57,474 bases of DNA, taken from contig JARBJD010000408.1 of the NCBI GenBank assembly GCA_033064195.1, forward strand, positions 1-57,474, in the 5' to 3' direction. Shown here one piece after another: positions 33,913 through 45,094 of the stretch (position 1 is the stretch's first letter; each line of letters opens with the position of its first letter). This stretch comes from Blattamonas nauphoetae (taxonomy: Eukaryota; Preaxostyla; Oxymonadida). The notes below the pieces were generated by a model. That model searched no databases. It saw nothing but the letters and a program-made list of their open reading frames with translations, and was not told the origin of the DNA. The position numbers and the translations under genes are program-made.

Positions 33913-34851
33913 TCACATGATTGAGCAGCCAGTGGAATCACTATCTCGTGATTTTGGTTTATGCATTCGCTTCCGGCGATTCAGTTTCATCCTCTCCTTC
34001 TCAAAATCCATAATGAAACGCACTTGCTCCGAGTTAAGGGCGCCTGGTCGCTTTTGCCGGATCTTGGTTACAACCTCCAGTCCTGTGATCCCATAGTCAT
34101 ATGCCATGATCGCTAAGCATACTAACATTGGAGCCCGGCCCAGACCGGCGACGCAATGAGCACAAATAGTGGGATTTGGTGAGGTGGAGATCACCGATTC
34201 TGGCGACGGCGTGGAATTGGGAACTGCTGCGAAAGATGGGTCATCCAATCCATCTGATTGTGAGTTTGAGTTGGGGGTCGATTTCTGTTGACGGGGGGCC
34301 ATCGATGAAGCTGGGAAGACATCTGACCGAACGGATTCGATAAAATTGAACCACTACGTGACAATTTGATGACATAAACGAATGAGAATAATGAAAACCT
34401 GTTCAGTAATGTAGACAGGGGGCTTATTCCCGTCGGGAAACTCAAAATCGAGAACTGTACAACTGATATCGGCGACGTCCGCAGGAGAGTATGTTGACTC
34501 ACAAAATCGAACAACATAATGACAGTTGTACTTCTGGAGTGTTTGCTTGAACAATGGAAGGGTTTCTGCGGTTGGGCTGGAGGAGGTGTGGGATTAGAGC
34601 GAAGTCAAGAGTGGCAAAACAATAGGAGCGCAAAAGAGACAATGTTGTGATTGAGAGACAGAAGAACAAACCAATCTGTGATCAGAAAATTCCAGAGTGA
34701 CGTTTCAAAGAGTGTAGAATTGATTGGACGTCGAGTTCTCGTCTGAGAAAGAATAGTGTGAAAATCATGATAGAATGGACGATGATGAAATGAATAAATC
34801 GAGAAAAGGGCAAGTGGAGACGATAGCAATGACATCAACACATACAGCCAT
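33913..34851 (-). CDS. PRL: PRL-type protein tyrosine phosphatase with CAAX box
   Basis: Four exons: 34851-34846 (only ATGGCT), 34742-34672, 34576-34399 and 34353-33913, with introns of 103, 95 and 45 bp. The joins keep phase and give 231 residues. The start MATRTRRPINSTLFE followed by FLITDCPTAETLPLF aligns with the PRL N-terminus, and CESTY with the following region. The general-acid loop is FEFPDG, compared with WPFDDG in animal PRLs. The catalytic P-loop HCVAGLGRAP is the exact PRL signature (Cys nucleophile, Arg). KIRQKRPGALNSEQ follows, then a basic patch and C-terminal CSIM, a farnesylation motif. About 45 disordered residues (Ser/Pro/Asn rich) are inserted just before the P-loop strand. 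It should be membrane-anchored through its lipid. Confidence 0.92.
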
Positions 34852-34982
34852 CGGAATCACGGTGGACGCATCATGCAACCCTTAATTCATATTTGTTGGT
34901 TGATTTTTCTGAAAATTATAGATTCTAGAGCTTGATGGTGTGACAATGAATAGAAAACAACGCAAAACGGAAAATAACAGAA

Positions 34983-35726
34983 TTAATGTGTAGTACTTGA
35001 TAACTGAGTAAAAATTGGGAGACGCGATCCAACCAGTTGTATCGGCTTTGGAAGTAGAATGTCGGAGGTTGAAATAGTGTCAAAATGGGTTTCTGGGTTG
35101 GGCATCGGCAAATGAGCCGAATGATTCAACGGCGGAACGCGAGAGGGGATTGTGAGGTGAAGTGTTGTCGATGAAGGAAGTGTGACTGTATCGAACAACC
35201 CCGAAGTTGGTTGTGTTGTGTGAAATGAGACATTGTACCATGGCCTAGCTGGTGATGTAGTGGTGTTTGCACCAGTGTCCATGTCCAGTGGATTTAGATT
35301 ATGAGATCGATCTGACGAAACGGGTTGATAATTATAGACTTGAGCGTATGCGATCAATTTGATCAATGGTTTCAAATCAGACAAATCAATAGAATCAAGA
35401 GTGTTGGTGTTTTCTCGACTTGAACTCAGCGACGAAGGGAAGATATTTTCGGATTTTTGTGAAGTTTTGATGTTCTGACTCAAGAGTTGAGAAAGTGAGA
35501 CCGGAGTTTTAGAATTTGGCCGATGAGTTGATGTTCCTCCTTGCACGATGTCCACAGGTTGAGATTGAGTGATAGACGACCGGGAGGCAGGAAGATGATG
35601 TGTCGTGTCGTTCGATGGGAAAGAATGATGAATAAAACGAGAGTTTCCGACAGCGGATGGCATCCCAGTAGTCGACGGTTGTGGCATCGTGGGGGAACGA
35701 AATGAATTGAAGTGAATTGAAGACAT
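34983..35726 (-). CDS. Hypothetical Ser/Thr/Pro-rich protein
   Basis: An open frame of 247 residues from the ATG at 35726 (MSSIHFNSFRSPTMPQ) to TAA. Composition is biased to Ser, Thr, Pro, His and Asn; the only segment that could be ordered is about 30 residues in the middle (DLSDLKPLIKLIAYAQVYNY). No membrane helix, signal peptide or known motif. Probably an intrinsically disordered regulatory protein. It lies between the PRL and SANT genes on the same strand, with about 130 bases to the PRL start and 190 to the SANT stop. An intron inside cannot be ruled out. Confidence 0.5.
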   Translation of the reverse strand: MSSIHFNSFRSPTMPQPSTTGMPSAVGNSRFIHHSFPSNDTTHHLPASRSSITQSQPVDIVQGGTSTHRPNSKTPVSLSQLLSQNIKTSQKSENIFPSSLSSSRENTNTLDSIDLSDLKPLIKLIAYAQVYNYQPVSSDRSHNLNPLDMDTGANTTTSPARPWYNVSFHTTQPTSGLFDTVTLPSSTTLHLTIPSRVPPLNHSAHLPMPNPETHFDTISTSDILLPKPIQLVGSRLPIFTQLSSTTH

Positions 35727-35913
35727 ACGAACGGAAGATGATATGTGAAGCCCATTTTTCGGTTTTCAGTCGGATCAATTTGAAGATCCAAAAAATGTAA
35801 TGATACGAATATCCAATGAAGAAACGGGCTTGTTTGACATGTTATAAAACTTTGGATCCATCTTCTAGTCCAAAGTCAGAGAAACAACAACTTGGAGAGA
35901 GCTCATAAAAAAC

Positions 35914-36988
35914 TCAGTTCTTCTGTTTCCCTTGGCGTTTCTTTTTCGGTTGAAAGGCAAATGTATCTGATTCCTCTGATGAGTCTCTTGAATCTTCTTT
36001 CTTCCCTTTTTCTTTCTCAGATGGTTTGGTTGGTCGATCTCGTTTCATCTTCCTTGTCACTGGTGGTTGCGTCGTGGAAACACTATCAGATGAAGGGATT
36101 GGTTGATCTGTGTTCTGTTCTCCGTTGTGTGGTGAATGATTTGATTTGAATTCTTCATTTGTTGGGTTTTCATCTTCATGACGTTCATGTGGAATGGGGT
36201 CTGCTTTGTTGTCAGTGAATTGATCTTCAATGTGATCTTTTGGAGGGATATCTGTGGAGACAAGGGGAGAGCTTGTTGATCTGTCATCTTGATGTTCCTG
36301 AGGTTCGTTCTCAAGTTCTGAAAGATTTGAATTAGTAATATTGAAAATGTCAACAAAATTGTAAACAATACCAAGTACATGTTGATTGTCAATTAGTTGG
36401 TCCGATTCTAGTTGCTCAATCACCATCTTGTTCGATGAGTCATCTCTGTCAATTTGAATGTTTAAAGACTCATCAATCACTTCGTTTTCATTTCTATCAT
36501 CTTTTTCCTCGCGTGGTTCATCATTTTGTTGTTCGTCCTCGTCATCATCTTGAACCATTTCGCGAGAGAGGCGTGGCTTTTTCTCATCGTTCTTTTCGGG
36601 AAGTTTCTGGAGATGTGGCATACTCTCAATCTCATCTAACCATTTCTTGTCTTTTGAAAGGATTCGATATCGATCCTTGATTTGGGCATCAGTTCTGTCG
36701 AGATCGAGATCTGCATCTTTCGCGATGTCTGCCCATTTCTTTCCATGACGACGAATTCCTCTTTGAAGAAGAACATCTTCATACTTTTCCCATTTCTGTA
36801 GTAAAGTGGGGATGGAGAAGGGATGAATGAGAAAAATGAGAAAAACTGACTCTTCTCTTGTCCATTGTTGGTTTGTGTCTCCCTGTTTTTGATTGTGGTA
36901 TTTCGTCAATGAGTCCAACACCAGCTACGAGAAGATCTCCAGAATTAAGAATGCACACCAATTCCTTTTCTCCCACTCGATTCACCAT
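35914..36988 (-). CDS. SANT/Myb-like domain protein with long acidic region
   Basis: Exons 36988-36959, 36924-36847 and 36795-35914, with introns of 34 and 51 bp, give 329 residues in phase. The start MVNRVGEKEL leads into QQWTREESKWEKYEDVLLQR, then GIRRHGKKWADIA and DAQIKDRYRIL, a single SANT/Myb-type fold with its conserved Trp residues. The rest is acidic and low-complexity (Asp, Glu, Asn, Gln) and ends in a Lys-rich stretch (KKKRQGKQKN), a possible nuclear signal. The SANT fold of telomere or chromatin proteins is the closest match; the target is unknown. The first exon overlaps the 3' end of the upstream gene. A segment at about 36309-36377 looks like an in-frame intron of 69 bp that may or may not be spliced. 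Confidence 0.65.
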
Positions 36989-38144
36989 ATATTGAGTACG
37001 ATAAAGTCGTCTGTTTCACTGATTCATGGATAGAATTGCTAGACTCATCCCTATCAAGTGATAAAGGATCATTCAGTACACGAGTCTTTGGTTTTTTTGC
37101 AGGTTTTTCGGTTCGATGTGGTTGGAGAACTGCCATCATTGGTGTTGGTGGTTTTGGCATTGGATGTCTCGAAACTGGTTCTTGAATGATTGAAAGAGAC
37201 GTAGATTTCTGTTTTGGGAGAGTGACATCCTTCTGTTCTATGGCAACTTCGACTGGCATTGTCTCAACTCCGACATCAACTTTGCTGAGTGGCTGAATTT
37301 CTTCTGTCGATTTTGATTGGGAGACAGATTGCGTTTGAATAGTTGAAGGAGTTGAGTAGATTGAAACAAATGTGGTTTGGATAAGGGATGAGAATTCGTC
37401 TTGCTTTATTGATGCTTCATCCTCATCGAGTTGAAGGTGACTAATTTGCTCCAAAATTCGCAATACAATAAATTTGTTCGAAAAATGAAGTTTGCTCCGA
37501 ATAAACTCAGTGTGAAGTCTTTCTCGAACAGATTTGGGCAGTGGGTGTGAGAGGATTGTCTCGTCTTCGATGAGAAGTTGGAACGAATTTGATGGGGGTC
37601 GTTTGATGCTATTTTGCAGTTCAGGATATAGTGATTCCCAAAGGCAATCGAAAACGAGTGTCAAAGATTGTAGGGCGTTCGTATTGAGTGGATGGGAGAA
37701 GAGGCGATGTTCGCCATGAAATGTATGATTGGCATATCGAAAAAGATCACCATATGTGGATGTTTCAACCGAAACCAGAATTTCAAGGAGTTTAACGTGA
37801 ATGAGGACGAGGACTTGAGTCAAGTTTGAGAGTGGTGATGTTTGAGGGAGTGAGAGAATTCTACCAAGATCTGAGCGCAGGAGAGGAAGGTCAACGATTT
37901 CATTGCGTGATAAAGCAACAAGACGACCAAGAAAGCCTTGGAACCAAGATGCGTCCATCACCCAAAAATGATTTTTGGTTTTGTTATTACCATCCCGGAC
38001 TCTTGCATGGTTGCATCTTATTGTCGAGAAATAATGCAATTCAGACAGAATCTTGAGGATTTTCAATGAGAAAACAACGGTCTGAATTACAGCAGGATTG
38101 TCGAACAAACAGTCGCCTATGGAACTTACGACGGAGAAAAACAT
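36945..38144 (-). CDS. Hypothetical helical protein with Ser/Thr-rich C-terminus
   Basis: The first ATG in the open frame is at 38144 (MFFSVVSSIGDCLF), giving 399 residues; the frame stays open further up and may start in an unseen exon. The N-terminal 220 residues are amphipathic helices (VIQTVVFSLKILKILSEL, NLTQVLVLIHVKLLEILVS), ARM/HEAT-like. The C-terminal part is disordered, with Gln, Ser, Pro and Lys (KPPTPMMAVLQPHRTEKPAKK). A GTAAGT...ATTCAG stretch of 48 bp (38086-38133) is in frame and could be a spliced intron. The stop at 36945 overlaps the first exon of the SANT gene on the same strand by about 44 bases. No family recognised. Confidence 0.5.
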   Translation of the reverse strand: MFFSVVSSIGDCLFDNPAVIQTVVFSLKILKILSELHYFSTIRCNHARVRDGNNKTKNHFWVMDASWFQGFLGRLVALSRNEIVDLPLLRSDLGRILSLPQTSPLSNLTQVLVLIHVKLLEILVSVETSTYGDLFRYANHTFHGEHRLFSHPLNTNALQSLTLVFDCLWESLYPELQNSIKRPPSNSFQLLIEDETILSHPLPKSVRERLHTEFIRSKLHFSNKFIVLRILEQISHLQLDEDEASIKQDEFSSLIQTTFVSIYSTPSTIQTQSVSQSKSTEEIQPLSKVDVGVETMPVEVAIEQKDVTLPKQKSTSLSIIQEPVSRHPMPKPPTPMMAVLQPHRTEKPAKKPKTRVLNDPLSLDRDESSNSIHESVKQTTLSYSIYGESSGRKGIGVHS

Positions 38145-38794
38145 TCCCAAATCAACAGTAATGTATGAGAAATGATGTTTTCTATGATTTTTATTCTCCA
38201 ATTTTGATCATGTGCAGAATGATCATGTCTGCATCTCATGATCAATTACTTGAGAATGGAGAACCGGCCTGTATCGTTTTATTCCAATCATTAATCATGT
38301 TATGTCATTTCCATATGAAAAATATTGTGTTCAGGCAGTCTTCTCCAAGATTATTACTTCTACGTTGAGTTAACGCATGTCCAAAATCTCGCCTGCAATC
38401 ACAAATAAAACAATACTGGCTCGACAGATTTTTGTCATATTCTCATGTTCATCCAATAGGATCTTTATCTCTCATATTTCCATATCAAATCATTCCGCAA
38501 AATTCCTTTGCGTCAATTTGAGTTTCGCTGATCGTCGAGAAAGACACGATCCAACTCTCAGTTTGCCAAAACTATTGAGAAGTTGATTTATCATTTTTTG
38601 GCTTTTTTCATATCTTTATACAACATTTCTCCCAACAAATATCCTTTTCATTCCATCTATATCAAAATCTCAGAAACTCACCACATCCGCTGTTCTCCCC
38701 TCATAGAAAAACTTGAAGCAATCATTCCCGGTTTTTTGGCATAGAAGATCATTTAGTGGAGGCTCCCTTCTTTTCAAAGTGTATCAATGTGTCC
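38145..38794. other. Intergenic stretch; nothing recognised
   Basis: AT-rich sequence with only short ORFs. It may hold the promoter of the gene ending at 36945. Confidence 0.4.
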
Positions 38795-39353
38795 TTATCG
38801 AACACCATTTTTCGAGAAGTTTTTGATGAGCTGAAAATGAGATCTGGATTCTCGTCGGGCGATATCTATGGCCAAAAATATATCGGCTATGTGGATTAAA
38901 TGAGCTTTTGCTTGACTTTCATGATTCAAAATGGCTTCAGCACCCTTCTTCCACTTCCAAAGACGATCGGACCATAATCTCACTCTTTTAATCATCTCCT
39001 CGCCCTCACATTTGACAATTTTCTTCCACAAAGCTACAATCATCCACCCGATCATTAAATTTCAACATTAACTCTTCTACTCCGGAATTTGTGATTAGGA
39101 GACATTCGAGAGAGAAAAGTGTCTGTTTTCTGGGAAACGAGCCGAATAATGTTGTAATGAAAGTTTTACGTGCGAGAAAAACAACAATGACCGCACATAG
39201 ACGAGAAGGGAGACGAAAGCAAGGCAGAACTCGCGTCATGCTGAAGTAGAAGGAGTGAGATGCGGCGTGTGACGACACAACCAACCAATTCGATCTCGTG
39301 TGGTTTCCGGTGTGTCGGAAAGAAGAGAGAGAACGAAAGTTCTGTGGGAACAA
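38795..39353 (-). pseudogene. Possible broken helical-repeat gene fragment
   Basis: Two overlapping minus-strand frames read as consecutive protein-like stretches: ECLLITNSGVEELMLKFND with VDDCSFVEENCQM in one, and ALWKKIVKCEGEEMIKRVRL with DRLWKWKKGAEAILNHESQA in the other. The switch lies within 39006-39055. There is no GT-AG pair of suitable size, so a frameshift in an old copy of a host helical-repeat gene is the simplest view. It could also be a gene with an unusual intron. Confidence 0.3.
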
Positions 39354-39849
39354 AATGCGTAGAAGACGAGAATTATTCGAGAAGACAATGTCCTCATAAA
39401 CAAGTTAGTGTCGAGATGAGAACAGAAAAAAGGTAGCGGACGAACAAGCTGTCCAAGCTTGAGTTATTCTGTGATTGGTCGATGAGTGAGTGGTGACTTC
39501 AGTCGACATTCAAAAGTGATTAGCTCGTCAGAGAGATGGAGCATCCGAATGGCTGAGCTGGGTCGGAGATATAACCGAAGAGTGAATGACGTGGAAGGGG
39601 TGGCTTGGCAAATGCGAGTCATTCGTGTGTGGGTGAGGGGAGAAGATCAGATGCGCTCAATCCTGTGTTGTGGAAAGTGGGTGAAGTCACGATAGGATTG
39701 GATCTGATTCAATGGAAACCAATAAAGTGTGACATGATGAAAGAAGAGGGGATCGGAAGAAATAATCATTTCAGGGCAACTTGGGTCTCAGTAGGAACAT
39801 GAGTCGGGGACGTGATGTGAGGTTGAACGGATTATCAAATGAAAAGAAG
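39354..39849. other. Intergenic stretch; nothing recognised
   Basis: Short ORFs on the plus strand only; probably 3' flank of the pseudokinase gene and spacer. Confidence 0.4.
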
Positions 39850-42800
39850 TCAGGCTGGGCTGTGATAAGGTTGGTGGGAGTTTGGGGGCGAATCGCGGAA
39901 GGAGTGGGTGTCGATGAATGAAGTCAATTCGGTGAGTGGTGGTCGGTTATCTGGATCCACGGACAGACACCGGACTAGCATTTCTTTCAGATCCTCGTCT
40001 CTCACTTTCTGCATCGGAGGAACTATCCCAAGTCCCATCTGCCGACATGCATTCACCACATCCTGCTCAGCGAACGGGACGAGTCGGGTCTCAATTTCCC
40101 ATAGGAGGAGGCCAAGACTAAAAACTGACGCCTTTCCGTTGTCGATTTGTTCTTGTTTCTCAACCACCTCGGGAGGTTGCCATCGAAGGTAATCAGCTTT
40201 CTGTTCAGTGTTGGCAGGAGGTTTGGTTGGATCGGTTTCTTGTTTCTGGGCTTCGTTCATTTCTCGAATCATTGCTTCTATTCGAGCATGTTCGTCGAAT
40301 CTCAACTGGATGAACACTCTGTTCTGCTTGTCAACAAACACCGAATGTGGTGACATCTGTCGGAGTGCTGCAGTTTCTGTGTTCAGCTCAACAAGAGCGC
40401 CAACACCTTTCACCAACGCTTTCTGCACGGCTCTCTTGTCGAATCCGGTGCCGTCTTTGTGGAGTTTCTCGTACAGCGTTGTCGTAGCTCCAATCACCGT
40501 CACTTCGCACTTCTCTCCGCACATCATCACATCCATTGGTTCTCCCAGAGTCTGTTCTCGATCGGTCTTGTCTTGGTCGGTCAGTAATGTCTTTCCTGAT
40601 TCGGTGTGAATGAAAGCATTCTGCTCGACAAGTTGCGAGATCTGTTGCACACCTGCTGTCTCCTTGACTTCCTCCACTTTCACTTCGATTGAATCTGGTG
40701 GGTCTTGTTCTGCCATTTCTTTCATTCTAGCTTCGGTCGCTTTCTTTCGCTTATGAACGATGACTATCACAACAATTGAGACAATCAGGCACAGAACGAG
40801 AACACAGACAAGCGGGATCAGCCAGCTCAACAGGGTCTTCATTTCTGGGGAGAGTGTTTTCTTGTCAGGAAAAGAAGAAAGGGGGATTGTGAACGACAAT
40901 CCTTCCACAATTTCAATCGGAACATCATCAGCTGTGTTATTCGGGCTCTTTCGAAGTGAAAGGACTTTGTATGTTGTGTTGTGTGTCAGAACGCGATCCT
41001 TCCCAACCACAACAATCTCGTGGCTTGTTCCGATGAACACTCCAGCGAGTGTTCGCATTTGGACTGTGAAGCTCACTTCCTTCCCGTCTTCCATGACTGT
41101 ACACTCCATGCTCCCACTCAGCGAATTCTGCCCTTCCAGTGTGATTGTGGCCAAGTTGCTGTCATCCGAAACAAGAGCAGCATCAGCGTTGGACACAATC
41201 GCGGGAAGAGTGGATGGAAGGGTGAATGTGAGGAATGACGAATTGGCCGTCAGATCGAAAAGAAGTGGAACTTTGGCGAAAGTGAAAACGGCATTCGAAG
41301 ACGGCTGGTCTGACCCGCGCAGAGCGATGATTGATGTGAGAGTGAAGGTCTTCCCGAGGAGTTTGTCAGCTGGGATCGTTCCTGGGACAAACCAATCACT
41401 CATTCCCTTCGAGCCGTTCATCAGGATTGTGAAAGTGATCTCCTCTTCATTCCCCTTCTCTCTCATCTTCACTTCACACTGTTGCTCCACATTGGGAAAC
41501 CACGCCTCGATCTCCACTCTCAGTTTCCCGGCTCCATTCGTCTCTCCCTTCACTTGAGTCGTCAGGAGTGGTCCGACATTCTGTGCTCCCGCGCTGTGAT
41601 CGGCATATTCGAAAATAGTTGGGCGTGCTGCTGTCGTCCAACAGTTCTCAATGGTGAGTGAGTAGGGCTGGTCATGTGGAATTCCATTGTAGACCTGAAT
41701 CTCACAGAACGGAAGACCATCTTCATGATCCTCCAAATTGATCGATTGGTCCTCGTTTGCGAAGAGAACTCTGGTGAAGATAACAGGTTTTGTGGTATAA
41801 TAGGAGAGTTCGATGCACGAAACGAGGGAGCAGTTGATAATCTGAATGTCTTGAAGGATGAGTGAACCAACGCCATCCGAGGTAAGAGACATGGCCGATC
41901 CATAACTTGGAGCAACACATTTCACGAATGAGCAACCCGAGACGGTGGTGTGGAAGGGGATGGAGAGAGACAGTGCCCCGATTGCTGGTGCACTGCACTC
42001 CTCAAACAAACATCCCTCGATCGTTGCTGTGCATGCTTTCCCCTCTCCAGACGAGTCTATTGACAACGCTCCGGTAAATGGTTCTATACCCACGTTAAGT
42101 TTCACTGCGGAGCATGACTTGAAGATGCTGTTTGAGAGGATGAAGACGATTGTGTCGTCAGATGACGGGTTCATTGAAATATGGGCTGACCCTTCCATGT
42201 ATCCAGAGTGTGAATTCTCACACAACAGACTGGAGATTGTGACAGAAGAACGAAAATGGGTGACAGCAAATGATCCTCCACGCCCTCTTTCTGAACTGCA
42301 TCCAACAAACCGAAGATTTGTAAGGATTTGCTCGCCGATTGGTCCGAACAGCCTCAACGCTCCACCAGTCGAGGCTGAAAAACAATCGGAGAAATTGGTT
42401 GTTGTGAGAAGGATTTGTGACCGGGAATCAATGGGATAGTCAGAATCAATGAAGATGTCGATGGCTGATCCAAATTCGTCCGATCTGCATCGGCTGAAGG
42501 CACAGCCAGTGCATGTGAAATCGATGAAAGTGTCGGAAGTGACTGTGAAACAGCCTTTATTCCATCCGTCGTGAGAGGGATCACGAGTGAAGGCGCAATT
42601 CTCAAGTTTGATCTTTCCCGCAAAGTCTGTGAACGAAAGGGCTGCTTCGCCGATGTTTCGATCGGCAGCAGTGAAATCACATTGAGAGAATGTGATCGAG
42701 TTTTCGCTGGAAAAGATGCGATCGGGCATCGGGCATGATTCTGAATTGTGAAGGGTCCAGACAATACTGAGTGCACTCCAATGACTGTGGCAGAAATGTT

Positions 42801-43412
42801 CACGAGACGAGATGAATCAAGTGTTGCTGAAGCTCCTTGAGAATCAACTCACCGTCTGTCATTTCTCCATTTTCCCATCTTTCATTCTGTATCGCTCCCA
42901 TCAGTCCCTTCAATCATTCTCAAATGACTTCCTTCCAATGGTTCATTTCCAGACTGCAAAATTCTCGATAAGTGCGAATCGAAATTTATGTCTGAATCCA
43001 CCAGCATTCGCTGTTTCGCAGTTGGGCGCCGAGGTCAGGTCAATTTGGACAATGCTGAAACCAACTGTGGAATTTCTGATCGAAAAAGTTTGACATGATG
43101 ATTTTGTTTCACTGGATCGTGTGGCTGCTGGTTCTTTGAGAGTAACTGTCCAAATAACAGGATGCTTGAAGGTTCGTTGCGGATATTTCGTGATCCCTGA
43201 AAGTTGATAGTCTCATGATCGAGAACCACAGCATTCCCGCAAAATATTCCCGGTAACAGTTTGATTGTGGCTGTATTAGATTCAATTCGTAGATGTCTTG
43301 ACTGGATGAGTTGTTTCATTGGGTGGATAACGGACTTGAATTTCTGATTCATATAATGTGGGTTGTGGCACATTAGGACAGGAGCGAACAGTGCCAAGGC
43401 AGGGATCAGCAT
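39850..43412 (-). CDS. Beta-helix membrane protein with a kinase-like (pseudokinase) tail
   Basis: The main exon (open from about 42760, first ATG 42729, stop 39850) codes for some 960 residues. A 5' exon starts at the ATG at 43412 with a signal peptide (MLIPALALFAPVLMC). Exons between 43100 and 42760 are not resolved; a reading at 43080-42950 (FSIRNSTVGFSIVQIDLTS) probably belongs to it. The ectodomain is a right-handed beta-helix of C-rich repeats (GGALRLFG, GCSFVKCVAPSYGSAMSL). A transmembrane helix (VCVLVLCLIVSIVVIVIV) is followed by HKRKK. The cytosolic part ends in a kinase-like domain (LRWQPPEVVE, SVFSLGLLLWEIET, DPDNRPPLTEL). The HRD and DFG positions read SPHSVFVD and IQL, so it should be catalytically dead. 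A surface receptor is the likely role; ligand unknown. Confidence 0.75.
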
Positions 43413-43752
43413 CAGTGGAATTTGCTTATTTCGAGTTTGATCAAGCCCACAATGATCTTAAATGTTGAATCCAAATAATCGAATCAGTGTTCATTTCGAA
43501 AAACAAACCTGAAATTGTGTTATTCAACGGCAGAGGCGGACTTTATGGGCCAAAAACAAGAAATGAGTGGAAAAAATTGTGCTCGGCGGGGATCGAACAG
43601 TCAGACCGATTTCCGGTTCTTGGTTTTAATCCAGAGGAAAATGGGTTGATCTCCAGAACAATGCAAAATGGAGAAAATGTGAATAGATTCAGACTATTAT
43701 AGGCATGGGCAACAGTCAGTCAAAAGAGACCGAGTCCAGTCACCGAAATGAA

Positions 43753-43940
43753 CGTAGTCGATTTAACCCGCAACTCCGGATTAACCCACACCCTGGATCT
43801 GGGACCCAGAATTCGGATATATTCGAAATTGCATCGTTATTTTGCCGTTATTTCATATTATTTCATAGGAATCTGTTCTGGAGAACGCTTAATCTCATGA
43901 AATGAACAAGAAAAGAGGGTTGATCAAGATCTCAACACAA
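43753..43940 (+). repeat. Dispersed repeat, 5' end, copy 2
   Basis: About 185 bp matching 20468-20655, starting TCGATTTAACCCGCAACTCC and including aatgaacaagaaa and ttgatcaagatc. Confidence 0.7.
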
Positions 43941-44086
43941 AAATGAAACGAAATGGGAATCGAACTTTTGGAAAGGATATTTCGACATTTGGCGATGCTG
44001 AGATGACGGGAGGTGTCAGCTGGGCCCGAATGAGTGAAACAGTCGAGTTGAGAATAGTGAGTGCTCGAGAGATGAGTGGAGTGAAG

Positions 44087-44396
44087 GCGGAAGGAGGGCA
44101 GAGTGGGCGAGATGGTGAAAGGAGGGCAGAGTGGGCGACAGGGCGGAAGGAGGGCAGAGTGGACGACAGGGCGGAAGGAGGGCAGAGTGGACGACAGGGC
44201 GGAAGGAGGGCAGAGTGGACGACAGGGCGGAAGGAGGGCAGAGTGGACGACAGGGCGGAAGGAGGGCAGAGTGGACGACAGGGCGGAAGGAGGGCAGAGT
44301 GGACGACAGGGCGGAAGGAGGGCAGAGTGGACGACAGGGCGGAAGGAGGGCAGAGTGGACGACAGGGTTGAAGGAGGGCAGAGTGGGCGAGATGTT
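44087..44396. repeat. Minisatellite, 28-bp unit, about ten copies
   Basis: The unit is gggcggaaggagggcagagt followed by ggacgaca, repeated about ten times with near-identity; the outermost copies differ slightly. Purine-rich on the plus strand. Since 28 is not a multiple of three, open frames on both strands (for example 43943-44371 and 43895-44455) are by-products of the repeat. Confidence 0.9.
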
Positions 44397-45094
44397 TCAA
44401 CGAATGATTCGAGCTCGTCCTGCGAGTTGTGTGAGGGCTCCTGAAATGGTTGCACAGCAAAAGAATCGTTGAGATCGAACGTTTTGAAGGGAGTGAGTCA
44501 GTTTTGTTTCTTTGACCAATCTGATCCGGTCATACCATCATCCTCAGCTTGCTCCTCTGTATTGTAAACTTGACGTGATGGTGTTGATTTCCGTGTTGGG
44601 GAGAATGGTGAAAAGCAGGATCCTGGTGAGAGACAGAATCAGTCTCATTCTCAATCAAATCACGTGGTTGGAGTAGCTTCGTAAGAATCTGCTCCATCAG
44701 TCCGAGTGGGATATCATTGCATCACAAACTTGTCGAGCAGCCAGATGGGATCGAGTTTGAGAGTATTGGAGAGAGTGTGTCGCTGTCGCTGGTTTGGTGC
44801 TTGTCGTGTGAGATCGGATGTGTCCAGAGAGATGAGAAGTCTGAGTTGGATTATTGTTTAAGTGTATTTGGCGAAAGGTTGGCGTGGGAGGATGGAGAAA
44901 CGTGGACGAGTGACGTTGGCTGAAACAGCGGGACAGACAGGAAGACGCCCAAAAGTTTAGTGTTTTGGTAGGACTGTTGACATAAATTTGAGCAAATGAG
45001 GCGATTGTATGAAGTGTGAACGGAGATACGAGGAAGGGATGGTGATGGAGAGTGAATGGGAAGAATTGGAGGGAAGAGTGGTGGTAGGCAGTGT

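Noticed and set aside
40760-41557. 265-codon plus-strand ORF
   Set aside because: Antisense to the pseudokinase gene, whose own frame carries recognisable domains.
43895-44472. ORFs of 113-186 codons across the 28-bp repeat
   Set aside because: Same reason: a stop-free minisatellite unit read in all frames.
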